Below, piece by piece: positions 19,666 through 27,465 of a DNA stretch of 64,000 nt (the stretch's first letter is position 1; each line of letters begins with the position of its first letter). The notes under the pieces were generated by a model. That model worked only from the letters and a program-made list of their open reading frames with translations. It was not told the origin of the DNA and did no database searches. The stretch lies in the NCBI RefSeq assembly GCF_038024855.1, contig NZ_CP139089.1, positions 62,001 through 126,000 of the forward strand. The letters are read 5' to 3'. A program made the position numbers and the translations under genes. Origin of the DNA: Methylocella tundrae. Its GTDB lineage: Bacteria; Pseudomonadota; Alphaproteobacteria; Rhizobiales; Beijerinckiaceae.

Positions 19666-20195
19666 TCGCGCCAGGCCGGCTCCTGTTTCATCCGCATCTT
19701 GCCTATCTCGCCGCGCCGGCCGGCTCGTGTCCGGCGCTCGTCGGCGTCTTCAGCAATTTCGGGGATCCGGCGCGCGCGGTCGAATGCACGTTTTTGGCGG
19801 AAGACGGATCGCGTCTCGCCAAAGTCGATCATCCAAAACTCTATTTCGGCACGCATGACGGCTATGTGCTGCCTTTGAGCCATGGCGCGACGGGCTCGCC
19901 CTTGAGCGAGAGCCGGGAGCCTCAGCCGGTCATTCTCACACAGACGGTCGAGACCGGTCTCAGGGTCATGCGCGAAAGACCGGAGGCGCGGGTCTGGGTT
20001 GTGCTCAACCTGCGCAACGCCTCGCGGCTGCCTTTCGATATGCCGCAGATCAGCAACGTCTCCTTCGTCTTCGAGAAGGGGCTTTCGACCGATGAGCAGG
20101 CGGCTGTGCGCGCCCTGATCCTGCGCACGGGAAAACCATTTGCGGTCTGGAGCGCGGCGGCCTTCTTGCGTTCCTGCCAACCGGCGGAGGTTTGA
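19626..20195 (+). CDS. 5'-truncated Toprim/DUF7146-like primase fragment
   Basis: The protein-like part starts near 19,650 (GRLLFHPHLAYLAAP). It resembles the region that precedes the Toprim domain in phage/plasmid primases, with CTFLAEDGSRLAKVDHPKLY followed by a degenerate nucleotidyl-binding segment (ILTQTVETGL where working copies read GEGIET). The complete primase at 20,617 has the same plan. The zinc-finger half is missing, so this looks like a remnant or a domesticated domain. The first few residues before the junction are probably not original. The assignment rests on pattern resemblance only. Confidence 0.5.
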   Translation: MRRATPRSAARVPLAPGRLLFHPHLAYLAAPAGSCPALVGVFSNFGDPARAVECTFLAEDGSRLAKVDHPKLYFGTHDGYVLPLSHGATGSPLSESREPQPVILTQTVETGLRVMRERPEARVWVVLNLRNASRLPFDMPQISNVSFVFEKGLSTDEQAAVRALILRTGKPFAVWSAAAFLRSCQPAEV

Positions 20196-20198
20196 GCG

Positions 20199-20630
20199 TT
20201 GGGCAAGCCAGGTCCATCTTTGTTTTTAACGCGGGCGTCGTTCATTTCGTTTTTGCGCGGGCGCCGAGGCGTGATTGTCCGCATGGCGCGCATGCTCTTT
20301 CCGGCCCGGAGGCAAAATTACTCGTTGAGTTTTTCGTTCAACGGCCACGCTTTCCACGCAACCTTTTCCTTCCTCGACATCGAGGGGTATTTCGTCGGCG
20401 AGATTTTTCTCACGCCTGAGAAAACCTCGAGCCAGCTCGAGGCTTTGGCGCGCGACGCTATGATCTTCGCAAGTCTCGCGCTTCAACATGGCGCGACGCT
20501 GGAATCCCTTAAGGCCGCGATGACGCGGGATGATCGTTTTGGCTACACATCTGTCGCGGGCCAAGCGATTGGCGCCGTCGCCGATATGGTCGAACACATC
20601 AAGGCGGTCGGCCTCCATGAGAATGCGTGA
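20199..20630 (+). CDS. TSCPD-like small protein
   Basis: A 143-residue protein starting at a TTG four bases after the preceding stop, with GGAGG about ten bases upstream; an internal ATG at 20,283 is an alternative. The central part (GHAFHATFSFLDIEGYFVGEIF, then ALARDAMIFASLALQHGATL) resembles the TSCPD domain found at the C-terminus of B12-type ribonucleotide reductases and in free-standing mobile-element proteins. Its stop overlaps the start of the primase gene, so it belongs to the replication operon. Function unknown. Confidence 0.6.
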   Translation: MGKPGPSLFLTRASFISFLRGRRGVIVRMARMLFPARRQNYSLSFSFNGHAFHATFSFLDIEGYFVGEIFLTPEKTSSQLEALARDAMIFASLALQHGATLESLKAAMTRDDRFGYTSVAGQAIGAVADMVEHIKAVGLHENA

Positions 20631-21867
20631 TCCTGCCTTTGAGGATTGGATTCTTCGCGCGCGAAATATCACCGTGCGGGGTGAACTGGAGCGGCGCGGG
20701 CTTTGGTCCAAAGCGATGGCTGGCGACAATGGCGTGCCGTGCCCCGGCTGCGGCGGCCGCGATCGCTTTGGCGTCAACACGCGCAAAAATCTTTGGAATT
20801 GCCGGGCGCTGGGAAGCGGCGGCGACGCCATCGCGCTCGCGCAGCATATCGACGGAACCGATTTCCTGGCCGCTGTGGAGACTGTGGCAGGCGAGCCGCC
20901 GCCGAACGGCCGATCGGCATTGACCGAGGATGAGCGAGAGGCGATCGAGCAACGCGCGCTGCGCGCGAAGGCTGATGATGCGCTGAAACGCGCGGCCGAC
21001 GCGGATGCGGCGGCGCGATTCCGGGAGCGAGAGCGCCGCGCCGCGCACCAGCTGTGGAAGGCGTCAACGCCGATCGCGCGGACGCCGGCGGAAGCCTATC
21101 TGCGGTTGCGCGGACTTGTAGCGCCGCCTGGCGCGCGCCTGCGTTTTCATCAGGCCGCGCCTTTCTGGGATCGACCGGAAGAGCAGGGCGGCCGCGTGAT
21201 CCATAAGGGCCCCGCCATGATCGCCGCGATCGAAGGCGCGGAGGGGCGCTTTCGCGGCGTGCAGCGGACCTGGATCGATCTTGCCCAGCCCAAGGGCAAG
21301 GCGCTGATCGCGCATCCCGAGACAGGCGAGATCCTGGCTTCGAAGAAGGCGCGGGGCTCGATCAAGGGCGGCACGATTTTGCTGCGGCGGGGCGGCGTCG
21401 CCTCGGATTTTCCCGGCGATCGGCGCGACACGGTAAGGCTCTTTATCGGGGAAGGGATCGAGACGGTGCTCGCGGTCTATTGCGCGCTCGAAGCGGCGCA
21501 TTCGCCGCTGCTCGACGGCGCGGAGTTTCGCACCTCTGTCGATCTCGGCAATCTTGCCGGCAAGGCGGCCGGGCGCGTCAGGCATCCGACTGAGATGCGA
21601 GCCGATAAGAACGGCCGTTTGCGTCCCGTCTATGTACCTGACAACGAGCCGAAGGATGACCCTGACTTTCCGCTGATCCCGGTCGCGGACAGCATCGAGG
21701 ATCTCTGGCTCCTGGGCGATGGCGACAGCGAGCCGTTTTTTACGCGCATGGCGATGGAGCGGTCGGGGAAGCGGTTCTCGCGCGCGCACCCGCGCCTGAC
21801 TGTGCGGCTGGCGATGGCCGCGCCGGGCATGGATTTCGACGATATGTGGTGCGGGGAGGGCGCGTGA
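20617..21867 (+). CDS. DNA primase with zinc finger and Toprim domain
   Basis: A 416-residue protein. The ATG at 20,617 lies inside the end of the previous gene and begins MRMRDPAFEDW. A zinc-binding part follows with Cys42, Cys45 and Cys62 (CPGCGGRDRFGV, LWNC). The linker at about 100-150 is helical and charged. The Toprim active site appears as LFIGEGIETVL near residues 276-286. This is the plan of phage and plasmid primases that make RNA primers. The helicase gene follows with a GTGA overlap, so the pair probably acts together at the repeat array beyond it. Confidence 0.85.
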   Translation: MRMRDPAFEDWILRARNITVRGELERRGLWSKAMAGDNGVPCPGCGGRDRFGVNTRKNLWNCRALGSGGDAIALAQHIDGTDFLAAVETVAGEPPPNGRSALTEDEREAIEQRALRAKADDALKRAADADAAARFRERERRAAHQLWKASTPIARTPAEAYLRLRGLVAPPGARLRFHQAAPFWDRPEEQGGRVIHKGPAMIAAIEGAEGRFRGVQRTWIDLAQPKGKALIAHPETGEILASKKARGSIKGGTILLRRGGVASDFPGDRRDTVRLFIGEGIETVLAVYCALEAAHSPLLDGAEFRTSVDLGNLAGKAAGRVRHPTEMRADKNGRLRPVYVPDNEPKDDPDFPLIPVADSIEDLWLLGDGDSEPFFTRMAMERSGKRFSRAHPRLTVRLAMAAPGMDFDDMWCGEGA

Positions 21868-23480
21868 GCAAAGACAAAGTTGTCGTGGCCGTCGAGAGCG
21901 CGGAGATCCTCGCGTTTCCGGCGAACGCCTCTCTCGCCGGCGATAGGGGCGGCGGCGATCCGCCGAAGCAGCCGCCAAGCGATCCCCCAAATGATCCGCC
22001 GGCAGGCGGCGATGACGACGGCGTCGACGGAATCGTCTCGCGCCTCAACGCCGAGTATTCGCTCGTGCTGATGGGCTCGCGCGCGCTCATCATGCGCGAA
22101 ATGCCGGACGCGCCGATCGAGGATCGAACGCGGGTTCTCTCGCTCGATGCGTTCAAGGCCTATTTCTCGAACCGCGGATCGAATGTCATAAAACGCGAGC
22201 GCCAGGAGGACGGCAGCTGGGTCGAGAGAAAGCGGTTCGTGAAATGGGCGCCCCAATGGCTGAACTCAAGATATCGCCGGACATTCGACGGGCTTGAGTT
22301 CTTTCCAGATCCCAACAACGCGGCGGGTACGAAAGGCTATTTCAACCTCTGGCGCGGGTTCAACTGCAAGCCGGACGCCTCGCCGCCGCAAGAGCGCGTC
22401 AAAAAATACAAGACGTTCCGCGACCATCTCTTCACGAATATCTGCAACGCCGATAAAGCCATTTTCGATTGGGTCTGGGCCTGGTGCGCGCATATCGTTC
22501 AGCGGCCGCGCGAGCGCATCGGCACCGCGATCATTCTGCGCGGCAAGATGGGAACCGGCAAAACGAAGTTCGGCGAGATCATCGGATCGCTGTTCGAATC
22601 CCATTACTTCCTCGTCGACGATCCGCGCTACCTCATCGGCCAGTTCAACGCGCATATGGCGAGCTGCCTGCTGCTACAGGTGGATGAGGGCTTTTGGGCC
22701 GGCGACAAGGCGGCCGAGGGCCGGCTCAAAGGCCTGATCACGGCGCCGCGCCAGATGATCGAAGCCAAGGGCATCGATCCCATTCCGATCAAAAACTATG
22801 TACGGCTTGTGTTCACTTCAAACGAAGATTGGGTCGTGCCGGCCGGACTTGATGAGCGTCGGTTTTGCGTCCTCGATATCGCCCCGCATGCCGCGCAGAA
22901 CCACGCCTATTTCGCCGAGATGGATCAAGAGATCGCGAACGGCGGCCGGGAGGCGCTGCTCGCTGATCTGCTTAGCCTCGAGCTCGACGCGCCGGGAGCG
23001 CCGAACCTTCGCGTTATTCCGAAGACGGCGGCGCTGCTCGAGCAAAAGCTGCGCTCTCTCGACGCCGTGACGGCCTGGTGGTTCGAGCGGCTGACGGACG
23101 GCACGACGACGCGGCGCGGCGGCGAATGGCGCAGGCAAATTCCCGTCGACACCATGTTCGACGATTATGTGAACAACGCGGAAAAGGTCGGCGTCAGACG
23201 CAAGGCCGAAAAGATCAGTCTGGCAATGAAGCTGCGCAAGCTCGTGCCTGGGCTCGAGACGCGAAAGCAAAGCATGACGATCGATCTTTCGGACGGATCG
23301 ATGGTCCAGCGCCGCGTCTCCTGCTTCCTGTTTCCAAAGCTCGGCGAGTGCCGCGCGGCCTTTTCCGCGGCCGTCGGCCAATCCGTCGAATGGAACGACC
23401 CGGATGATGGCGAGAGCGGAGCGTCTTCGCGTGAAAATGACGATGAAGATGCGCTGAATGATAGGCAACCTGACTTCTAG
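21864..23480 (+). CDS. phage/plasmid primase-associated helicase (DUF5906-like)
   Basis: A 538-residue protein from a GTG start that overlaps the primase stop (GTGA), with GGGAGGG upstream. After a proline-rich linker (residues about 30-52) comes a P-loop ATPase: Walker A GKMGTGKTKF at about 229-238 and Walker B LLLQVDEG at about 266-273, then FTSNEDWVVP as a sensor-like segment. This arrangement is that of SF3-like helicases used to start phage, satellite and plasmid replication. The iteron-like array begins directly at its stop codon. Confidence 0.85.
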   Translation: MSKDKVVVAVESAEILAFPANASLAGDRGGGDPPKQPPSDPPNDPPAGGDDDGVDGIVSRLNAEYSLVLMGSRALIMREMPDAPIEDRTRVLSLDAFKAYFSNRGSNVIKRERQEDGSWVERKRFVKWAPQWLNSRYRRTFDGLEFFPDPNNAAGTKGYFNLWRGFNCKPDASPPQERVKKYKTFRDHLFTNICNADKAIFDWVWAWCAHIVQRPRERIGTAIILRGKMGTGKTKFGEIIGSLFESHYFLVDDPRYLIGQFNAHMASCLLLQVDEGFWAGDKAAEGRLKGLITAPRQMIEAKGIDPIPIKNYVRLVFTSNEDWVVPAGLDERRFCVLDIAPHAAQNHAYFAEMDQEIANGGREALLADLLSLELDAPGAPNLRVIPKTAALLEQKLRSLDAVTAWWFERLTDGTTTRRGGEWRRQIPVDTMFDDYVNNAEKVGVRRKAEKISLAMKLRKLVPGLETRKQSMTIDLSDGSMVQRRVSCFLFPKLGECRAAFSAAVGQSVEWNDPDDGESGASSRENDDEDALNDRQPDF

Positions 23481-23763
23481 TGTCCGGACTGTCCGAACTC
23501 TTGGGCTCGGGATGAAAAGATAGGACGCGAATTGCGCTTGTGATTTCAACGCTGTGTCCGAACTGTCCGAACTGTCCGATCTTTTTCTCGCGTGCGCGCG
23601 AGCGGCCAAAATCGGCGAAGGTCTCCCGCTCTCAAAAACGGCGGTCGCGGGCCGAAAATAGTTCGGACAGTTCGGACAGATAGGACAGCGCCTTGATATT
23701 GCGAGCGAAATAGCTGTCCGGACTCTGTTTTTATTGAAATAGAAGTTCGGACAGTCCGGACAG
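23481..23763. repeat. iteron-like 9-bp repeat array, candidate replication origin
   Basis: The unit TGTCCGAAC or TGTCCGGAC recurs in tight doublets and triplets with 9-bp phase. Forward units are at 23,481, 23,490, 23,555, 23,564, 23,573 (one mismatch) and 23,715. Inverted units (GTTCGGACA or GTCCGGACA) are at 23,661, 23,670, 23,679 (two mismatches), 23,745 and 23,754. There are eleven units in 283 bp with no gene. The position directly after the primase and helicase genes fits an initiator-binding origin. Operators for a repressor or for nusG-like expression are the alternative. Confidence 0.65.
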
Positions 23764-23801
23764 GCTTTGGTTTTTGGTCGAATGGCTGGCGAGGTGAGGC
23801 G

Positions 23802-24416
23802 ATGACTGAGGCTTTGGGATTGGCGAGCAGCGAGGATCGCGATTGGTATGCCGCCTGGATGAACGCGAAGATCGAAAGCGAGATGGGCCGCGACGACGGC
23901 GCGGCGCTGGCGTGCGGCGCAAGTGTTGTCTGGTATGTCGCCTACACCAACGTAAAATCAGAAAAGCGCGCGGCTGAAGGGCTCACTCGAAAAGGGTTCG
24001 AGACGTTCCTGCCTGTTGGCCTCAAGCGAGTGAAGCTGCGGAAGAAACGGGTGTTGGCTTCAAGGCTGATGTTTCCGCGCTATCTATTCATTGGCTTTCC
24101 AGAGGGAAGCTCGTGGTATTTGCTCCGTCAAACCGATGGGATCGAAGCGGTGTTGGCGAATGATGGGCGTCCCCTTGCAGTGCCGACGCCGCTGATCGTC
24201 GGCATGCAGCGGGAGCAGATGTCGGGCGTCTACGATGAGCGGGATCCGGCGAAGATCGGGGCAGGCGATGAAGTGAAATTCACGCACGGAGCCTTTGGAG
24301 GAAGGCGTGGCCGGTGTGTCGCGATCGCCGGAACGCGTGCGGAGGTTGTGATCGAATTGTTGAAACGTGAGGTAGTTGTCAAAATAGGGCTTGACCAGCT
24401 GATTAACGTAGTTTGA
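23802..24416 (+). CDS. NusG-like transcription elongation/antitermination protein
   Basis: A 204-residue NusG paralogue. The NGN domain covers about residues 45-125 (WYVAYTNVKSEKRAAEGL, then LMFPRYLFIGFP), and a KOW motif lies near residues 150-180 (AGDEVKFTHGAFGGRRGRC). Housekeeping NusG sits with secE and rplK, so this is a specialised copy like RfaH or LoaP. Such proteins often control one long operon. It stands alone between the repeat array and the packaging genes, so control of late prophage transcription is a fair guess. It carries an N-terminal extension of about 40 residues. Confidence 0.85.
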   Translation: MTEALGLASSEDRDWYAAWMNAKIESEMGRDDGAALACGASVVWYVAYTNVKSEKRAAEGLTRKGFETFLPVGLKRVKLRKKRVLASRLMFPRYLFIGFPEGSSWYLLRQTDGIEAVLANDGRPLAVPTPLIVGMQREQMSGVYDERDPAKIGAGDEVKFTHGAFGGRRGRCVAIAGTRAEVVIELLKREVVVKIGLDQLINVV

Positions 24417-24533
24417 CCTGCGATTCAGGACCTGCGGTCTAACGTGTCGAGTCGATATGTACCGCACCCAGGCGACGGAGACCCTGTTGGGAAACCGATC
24501 ATCGCCCCGTAAGGGTCACTGCGTCCCGAGTTC

Positions 24534-24568
24534 AGCCCCGCGCCGATGGTTGCGGGGCTTTCTTTTTG
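24534..24568 (+). terminator. Rho-independent terminator
   Basis: AGCCCCGC at 24,534-24,541 pairs with GCGGGGCT at 24,552-24,559, followed by TTCTTTTTG. It lies between the NusG-like gene and HNH and is the strongest intrinsic terminator seen here. A NusG paralogue next to a terminator ahead of the late genes suggests a possible read-through control point. Confidence 0.7.
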
Positions 24569-24588
24569 TGTGGTGGGCCGTCGTGAAA

Positions 24589-24918
24589 ATGATCAAACCT
24601 CTGCGCATCTCCAAGCAGCGGGCAATTGCGGCCATCCCGCCGAAGCGTGCGGATCCGTATTACTTGTCAGCTCAGTGGAAGGAGGATCGGGCCAGCGTGC
24701 TCGATCGAGACGGCCACATGTGCACGGTGCCGGGTTGCGGCAAACAGGCGCGCGTCGTCGATCATGGGCGCGCGCGCCGATGGGGCGGTTCTGACAAAAA
24801 GGAAAACCTGCGATCCCTGTGCGACGATCACGACCGAGAGTTCAAGGAACGGCCGGACGGCTCGCGGAAAGGCATCGTCGAGGGTAGGGGGTTTGAAAAG
24901 TGCGACTCGCGCCCGTAG
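24589..24918 (+). CDS. HNH endonuclease
   Basis: A 109-residue protein beginning MIKPLRISKQRA; a GTG six bases earlier is an alternative start. Motifs of the HNH fold are visible: CTVPGC (zinc knuckle), VVDHGRARRWGGSDKKENL with the first His and the Asn, and LCDDHDREF with the second Cys and last His. Small HNH enzymes directly upstream of terminase genes are part of the packaging machinery of many HK97-like phages, and the position fits that role. Confidence 0.87.
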   Translation: MIKPLRISKQRAIAAIPPKRADPYYLSAQWKEDRASVLDRDGHMCTVPGCGKQARVVDHGRARRWGGSDKKENLRSLCDDHDREFKERPDGSRKGIVEGRGFEKCDSRP

Positions 24919-25003
24919 CAACCGGGTTTTCCCTCACGCGCGGATTTTTTTTATCAGCTCGGATCGTTTGATTATCCGTTTGATTGAGCCGAATTCAAAC
25001 ACC

Positions 25004-25615
25004 ATGACGGAGGCCCCTAAAAAATCGAAGCGCGGCGGCAAGCGTGCCGGTGCCGGCCGCAAGCCCAAGGGGTACACGCCGCCCTCCGCGCTTTCCGGCC
25101 TTGATCTGAAAGCTGCCGCCATCGCGGCGACGCCGGACGAGATCGAATCGGGCGCCCGCATCCATGCCCGGACCGCGCTCGAGTCGCTCAAAAAGGTGAT
25201 GCTCAATTCCGACAGCGAATCGGCCCGTGTCGCCGCCGCCAACACCATCCTCGATCGCGGCTTCGGCAAGCCCTCGACGGACACGGGCATCGACATGGCG
25301 CTTCCATTGTTCGATCAGGTGTTTCTCAAGACCACGCCGGGCGAGATGATGGAGGAGGCCCGCAAGCTCGCCCCGCTGGCCCTCGCGGTGCTCGACAAGA
25401 TCGCCCAGAACAGCCCGAGCGATTCGGCCCGCGTGTCCGCCGCCCGCGCGCTGCTCGATCGCGGCCTTGGCGCTGTCTCGACGGCTCGCCTGGAATCCTA
25501 TCGCAGCGACGCCAAGGCCATCGGCAAGAAGGATCTCGCCTCGGCCGCGGCCGCCTCCGCCGGCGAGGGCACCGATTGGGGCGATGATCTCAATCCCGGG
25601 GCGGCGCTGAACTGA
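25004..25615 (+). CDS. putative terminase small subunit
   Basis: A 203-residue protein whose ATG at 25,004 follows an AT-rich leader. The N-terminus is very basic (KKSKRGGKRAGAGRKPKG), as in DNA-binding small terminases. Two similar segments follow: ESARVAAANTILDRGFGKPS near residues 73-92 and DSARVSAARALLDRGLGAVS near 145-164, suggesting an internal duplication. Its stop overlaps the start of the large subunit gene (TGATG). The assignment depends on position and these motifs; no nuclease or ATPase site is present, as expected for TerS. Confidence 0.7.
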   Translation: MTEAPKKSKRGGKRAGAGRKPKGYTPPSALSGLDLKAAAIAATPDEIESGARIHARTALESLKKVMLNSDSESARVAAANTILDRGFGKPSTDTGIDMALPLFDQVFLKTTPGEMMEEARKLAPLALAVLDKIAQNSPSDSARVSAARALLDRGLGAVSTARLESYRSDAKAIGKKDLASAAAASAGEGTDWGDDLNPGAALN

Positions 25616-27297
25616 TGGCCGATTGGAACACGGCCTGCCTCGACTGGGAGCGGCGCCTGCTCGAAGGCCGCTCGCTCGTCCCGGAGCTACCGCTGTTCGA
25701 GGATCAGCGCGCGCGCGGGCTCCGCATCTTCAAGCGCCTCCGGGTGCCGGACATGCGCGGCCTGCCGATGATGGGTGACGTCGCCGGTCCCTGGCTGTTT
25801 CCGATCGTCGAGGCGATCTTCGGCTCCTATGACCCGATCCTGCAGCGGCGGATGATCCAGGAGTTCTTCCTGCTCATGCCGAAGAAAAACGGCAAGACCT
25901 CGACGGGCGCGTCAATCATGGTCGACGCGCTGATCATCAACAACAGGCCGGAGGGCGAATTCGTCCTGATCGCGCCGACCAAGGAAATCGCCGGCATCGC
26001 CTTCAAGCAGGCGCGCGGCACGATCAAGGTCGATCCAGAGCTCGACAAGCTGTTTCAGGTCCAGGACCACCTCAAGACCATCACGCATCGGCGCATGGGC
26101 TCGACGCTGCAGGTCAAGGCCGCGGATACGGACGTCATCACCGGCGGCAAGCAGGTCGGCACGCTCATTGACGAGCTGCATGTACTGGCGTCCAAATCCA
26201 ACGCGGCGGATATTCTGGTCGAGCTGCGCGGCGCGCTCGCCGCCCGCCCCGACGGCTTCCTGATCATCATCACCACGCAATCGAAAGCGCCGCCGCGTGG
26301 CGTCTTCAAATCAGAGCTGCAAAAGGCGCGCGATGTGCGCGACGGCAAATTGCAGCTGCCGCTTCTGCCGGTCCTCTATGAGCTGCCGCTCCATCTGGCC
26401 AAGGATGACGGCTGGAAAAAGCGGACGTTCTGGCCGCTGGTCAATCCCAACCTCGGCCGCTCCGTGGATGAGGCGTTTCTCGAACGCGAGCTGGTCTCGG
26501 CGGTCAGCGAGGGCAAGGCGCAGCTGGCCCTGTTCGCCAGCCAGCATTTCAACGTCGAGATCGGCCTCGCGCTCAGCGCCGACGCCTGGCCCGGCGCTGA
26601 ATTCTGGGAACAAAACGCGGAGGCCGGCCTCACGCTCGCAGAGATCGTCGAGCGCTCGGACGTCGTCACCATGGGCGTCGACGGCGGCGGCCTGGACGAT
26701 CTGCTCGGGGTCGGCGTCGTCGGCCGTGATAAGGAGACGCGTAAATGGCTGTCATGGTGCCACGCCTTCGCGCACAATTCGGTGCTCGAGCGCCGCAAGG
26801 GCGAGGCCTCGAATCTCCGCGATTTCGAGGCGGATGGCGATCTCGAGATCGTCAAGCGCATGTCGGAGGCGTTCGAGTCGGTCGCCGACATCGCGGAGGA
26901 AATCGACCAGGCCGGGGTGCTCGCGAGCGTCGGGCTCGATCCTTACGGCGTCGCCGAAATCGTCGAGGCGATGAAGCTGCGCGGCATCGAGGGCGATGAC
27001 CGCATCGTCGGCGTCAGCCAGGGCTACAAGCTGACCGGCACGATCAAAATGGCCGAGGTCAAACTCGCCGATGGCAATCTCAGGCATTGCGGCGCGCCGA
27101 TGATGGCCTGGTGCGTCGGCAACGCCAAGGTCGAACCCAAGGGCAACGCCATCGTGGTCACCAAGCAGGCCTCGGGCAGCGCCAAGATTGATCCGCTCAT
27201 GGCGCTCTTCAACGCGGTGGCGCTGATGAGCCAGAACCCAGAACCCCTCGGCGGCCGCTCGGTCTACGAGGACGGCCACAACCTGTTGGTAATCTGA
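25615..27297 (+). CDS. terL: phage terminase large subunit
   Basis: A 560-residue packaging motor of the Terminase_1 type. The ATPase domain shows a Walker A-like MPKKNGKTST at about residues 86-95 and Walker B GTLIDELH at about 182-189. The nuclease domain begins at VTMGVDGGGLDDLLG (about 352-366), with further acidic residues in GLDPYG. The length is normal and the gene appears intact, which makes it the best marker that this element was once an HK97-like tailed prophage. It starts one base inside the small-subunit stop. Confidence 0.93.
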   Translation: MADWNTACLDWERRLLEGRSLVPELPLFEDQRARGLRIFKRLRVPDMRGLPMMGDVAGPWLFPIVEAIFGSYDPILQRRMIQEFFLLMPKKNGKTSTGASIMVDALIINNRPEGEFVLIAPTKEIAGIAFKQARGTIKVDPELDKLFQVQDHLKTITHRRMGSTLQVKAADTDVITGGKQVGTLIDELHVLASKSNAADILVELRGALAARPDGFLIIITTQSKAPPRGVFKSELQKARDVRDGKLQLPLLPVLYELPLHLAKDDGWKKRTFWPLVNPNLGRSVDEAFLERELVSAVSEGKAQLALFASQHFNVEIGLALSADAWPGAEFWEQNAEAGLTLAEIVERSDVVTMGVDGGGLDDLLGVGVVGRDKETRKWLSWCHAFAHNSVLERRKGEASNLRDFEADGDLEIVKRMSEAFESVADIAEEIDQAGVLASVGLDPYGVAEIVEAMKLRGIEGDDRIVGVSQGYKLTGTIKMAEVKLADGNLRHCGAPMMAWCVGNAKVEPKGNAIVVTKQASGSAKIDPLMALFNAVALMSQNPEPLGGRSVYEDGHNLLVI

Positions 27298-27299
27298 AC

Positions 27300-27464
27300 A
27301 TGAGCCTCATCTCGCGCATTTCCAAAGCAGTTGCGCCCCGCGATCTCATGCTCGCCGTGGGCCTCGGCCTTCTCGGTTATGGCCTGTCGCTGGTCAGCGT
27401 CCCCGCGGCCTTCGCCGCGCCGGGCGCGATCCTGATTGGCGTCGCCATCTTCGGGGTGCACTGA
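27300..27464 (+). CDS. small membrane protein, 54 residues
   Basis: The ATG is three bases after the terL stop. The product has a short basic start (MSLISRISKAVAPRDL) and two hydrophobic stretches separated by a turn (MLAVGLGLLGYGLSLV and PGAILIGVAIFG). Tiny membrane proteins between terminase and portal genes are common in Rhizobiales prophages. The function is unknown. Tight spacing on both sides supports it as a real gene. Confidence 0.65.
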   Translation: MSLISRISKAVAPRDLMLAVGLGLLGYGLSLVSVPAAFAAPGAILIGVAIFGVH

Positions 27465-27465
27465 T

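Noticed and set aside
23481..23763. Short repeats considered as a CRISPR array
   Set aside because: Units are 9 bp, partly contiguous and in both orientations, with no regular 30-40-bp spacers and no cas genes nearby.
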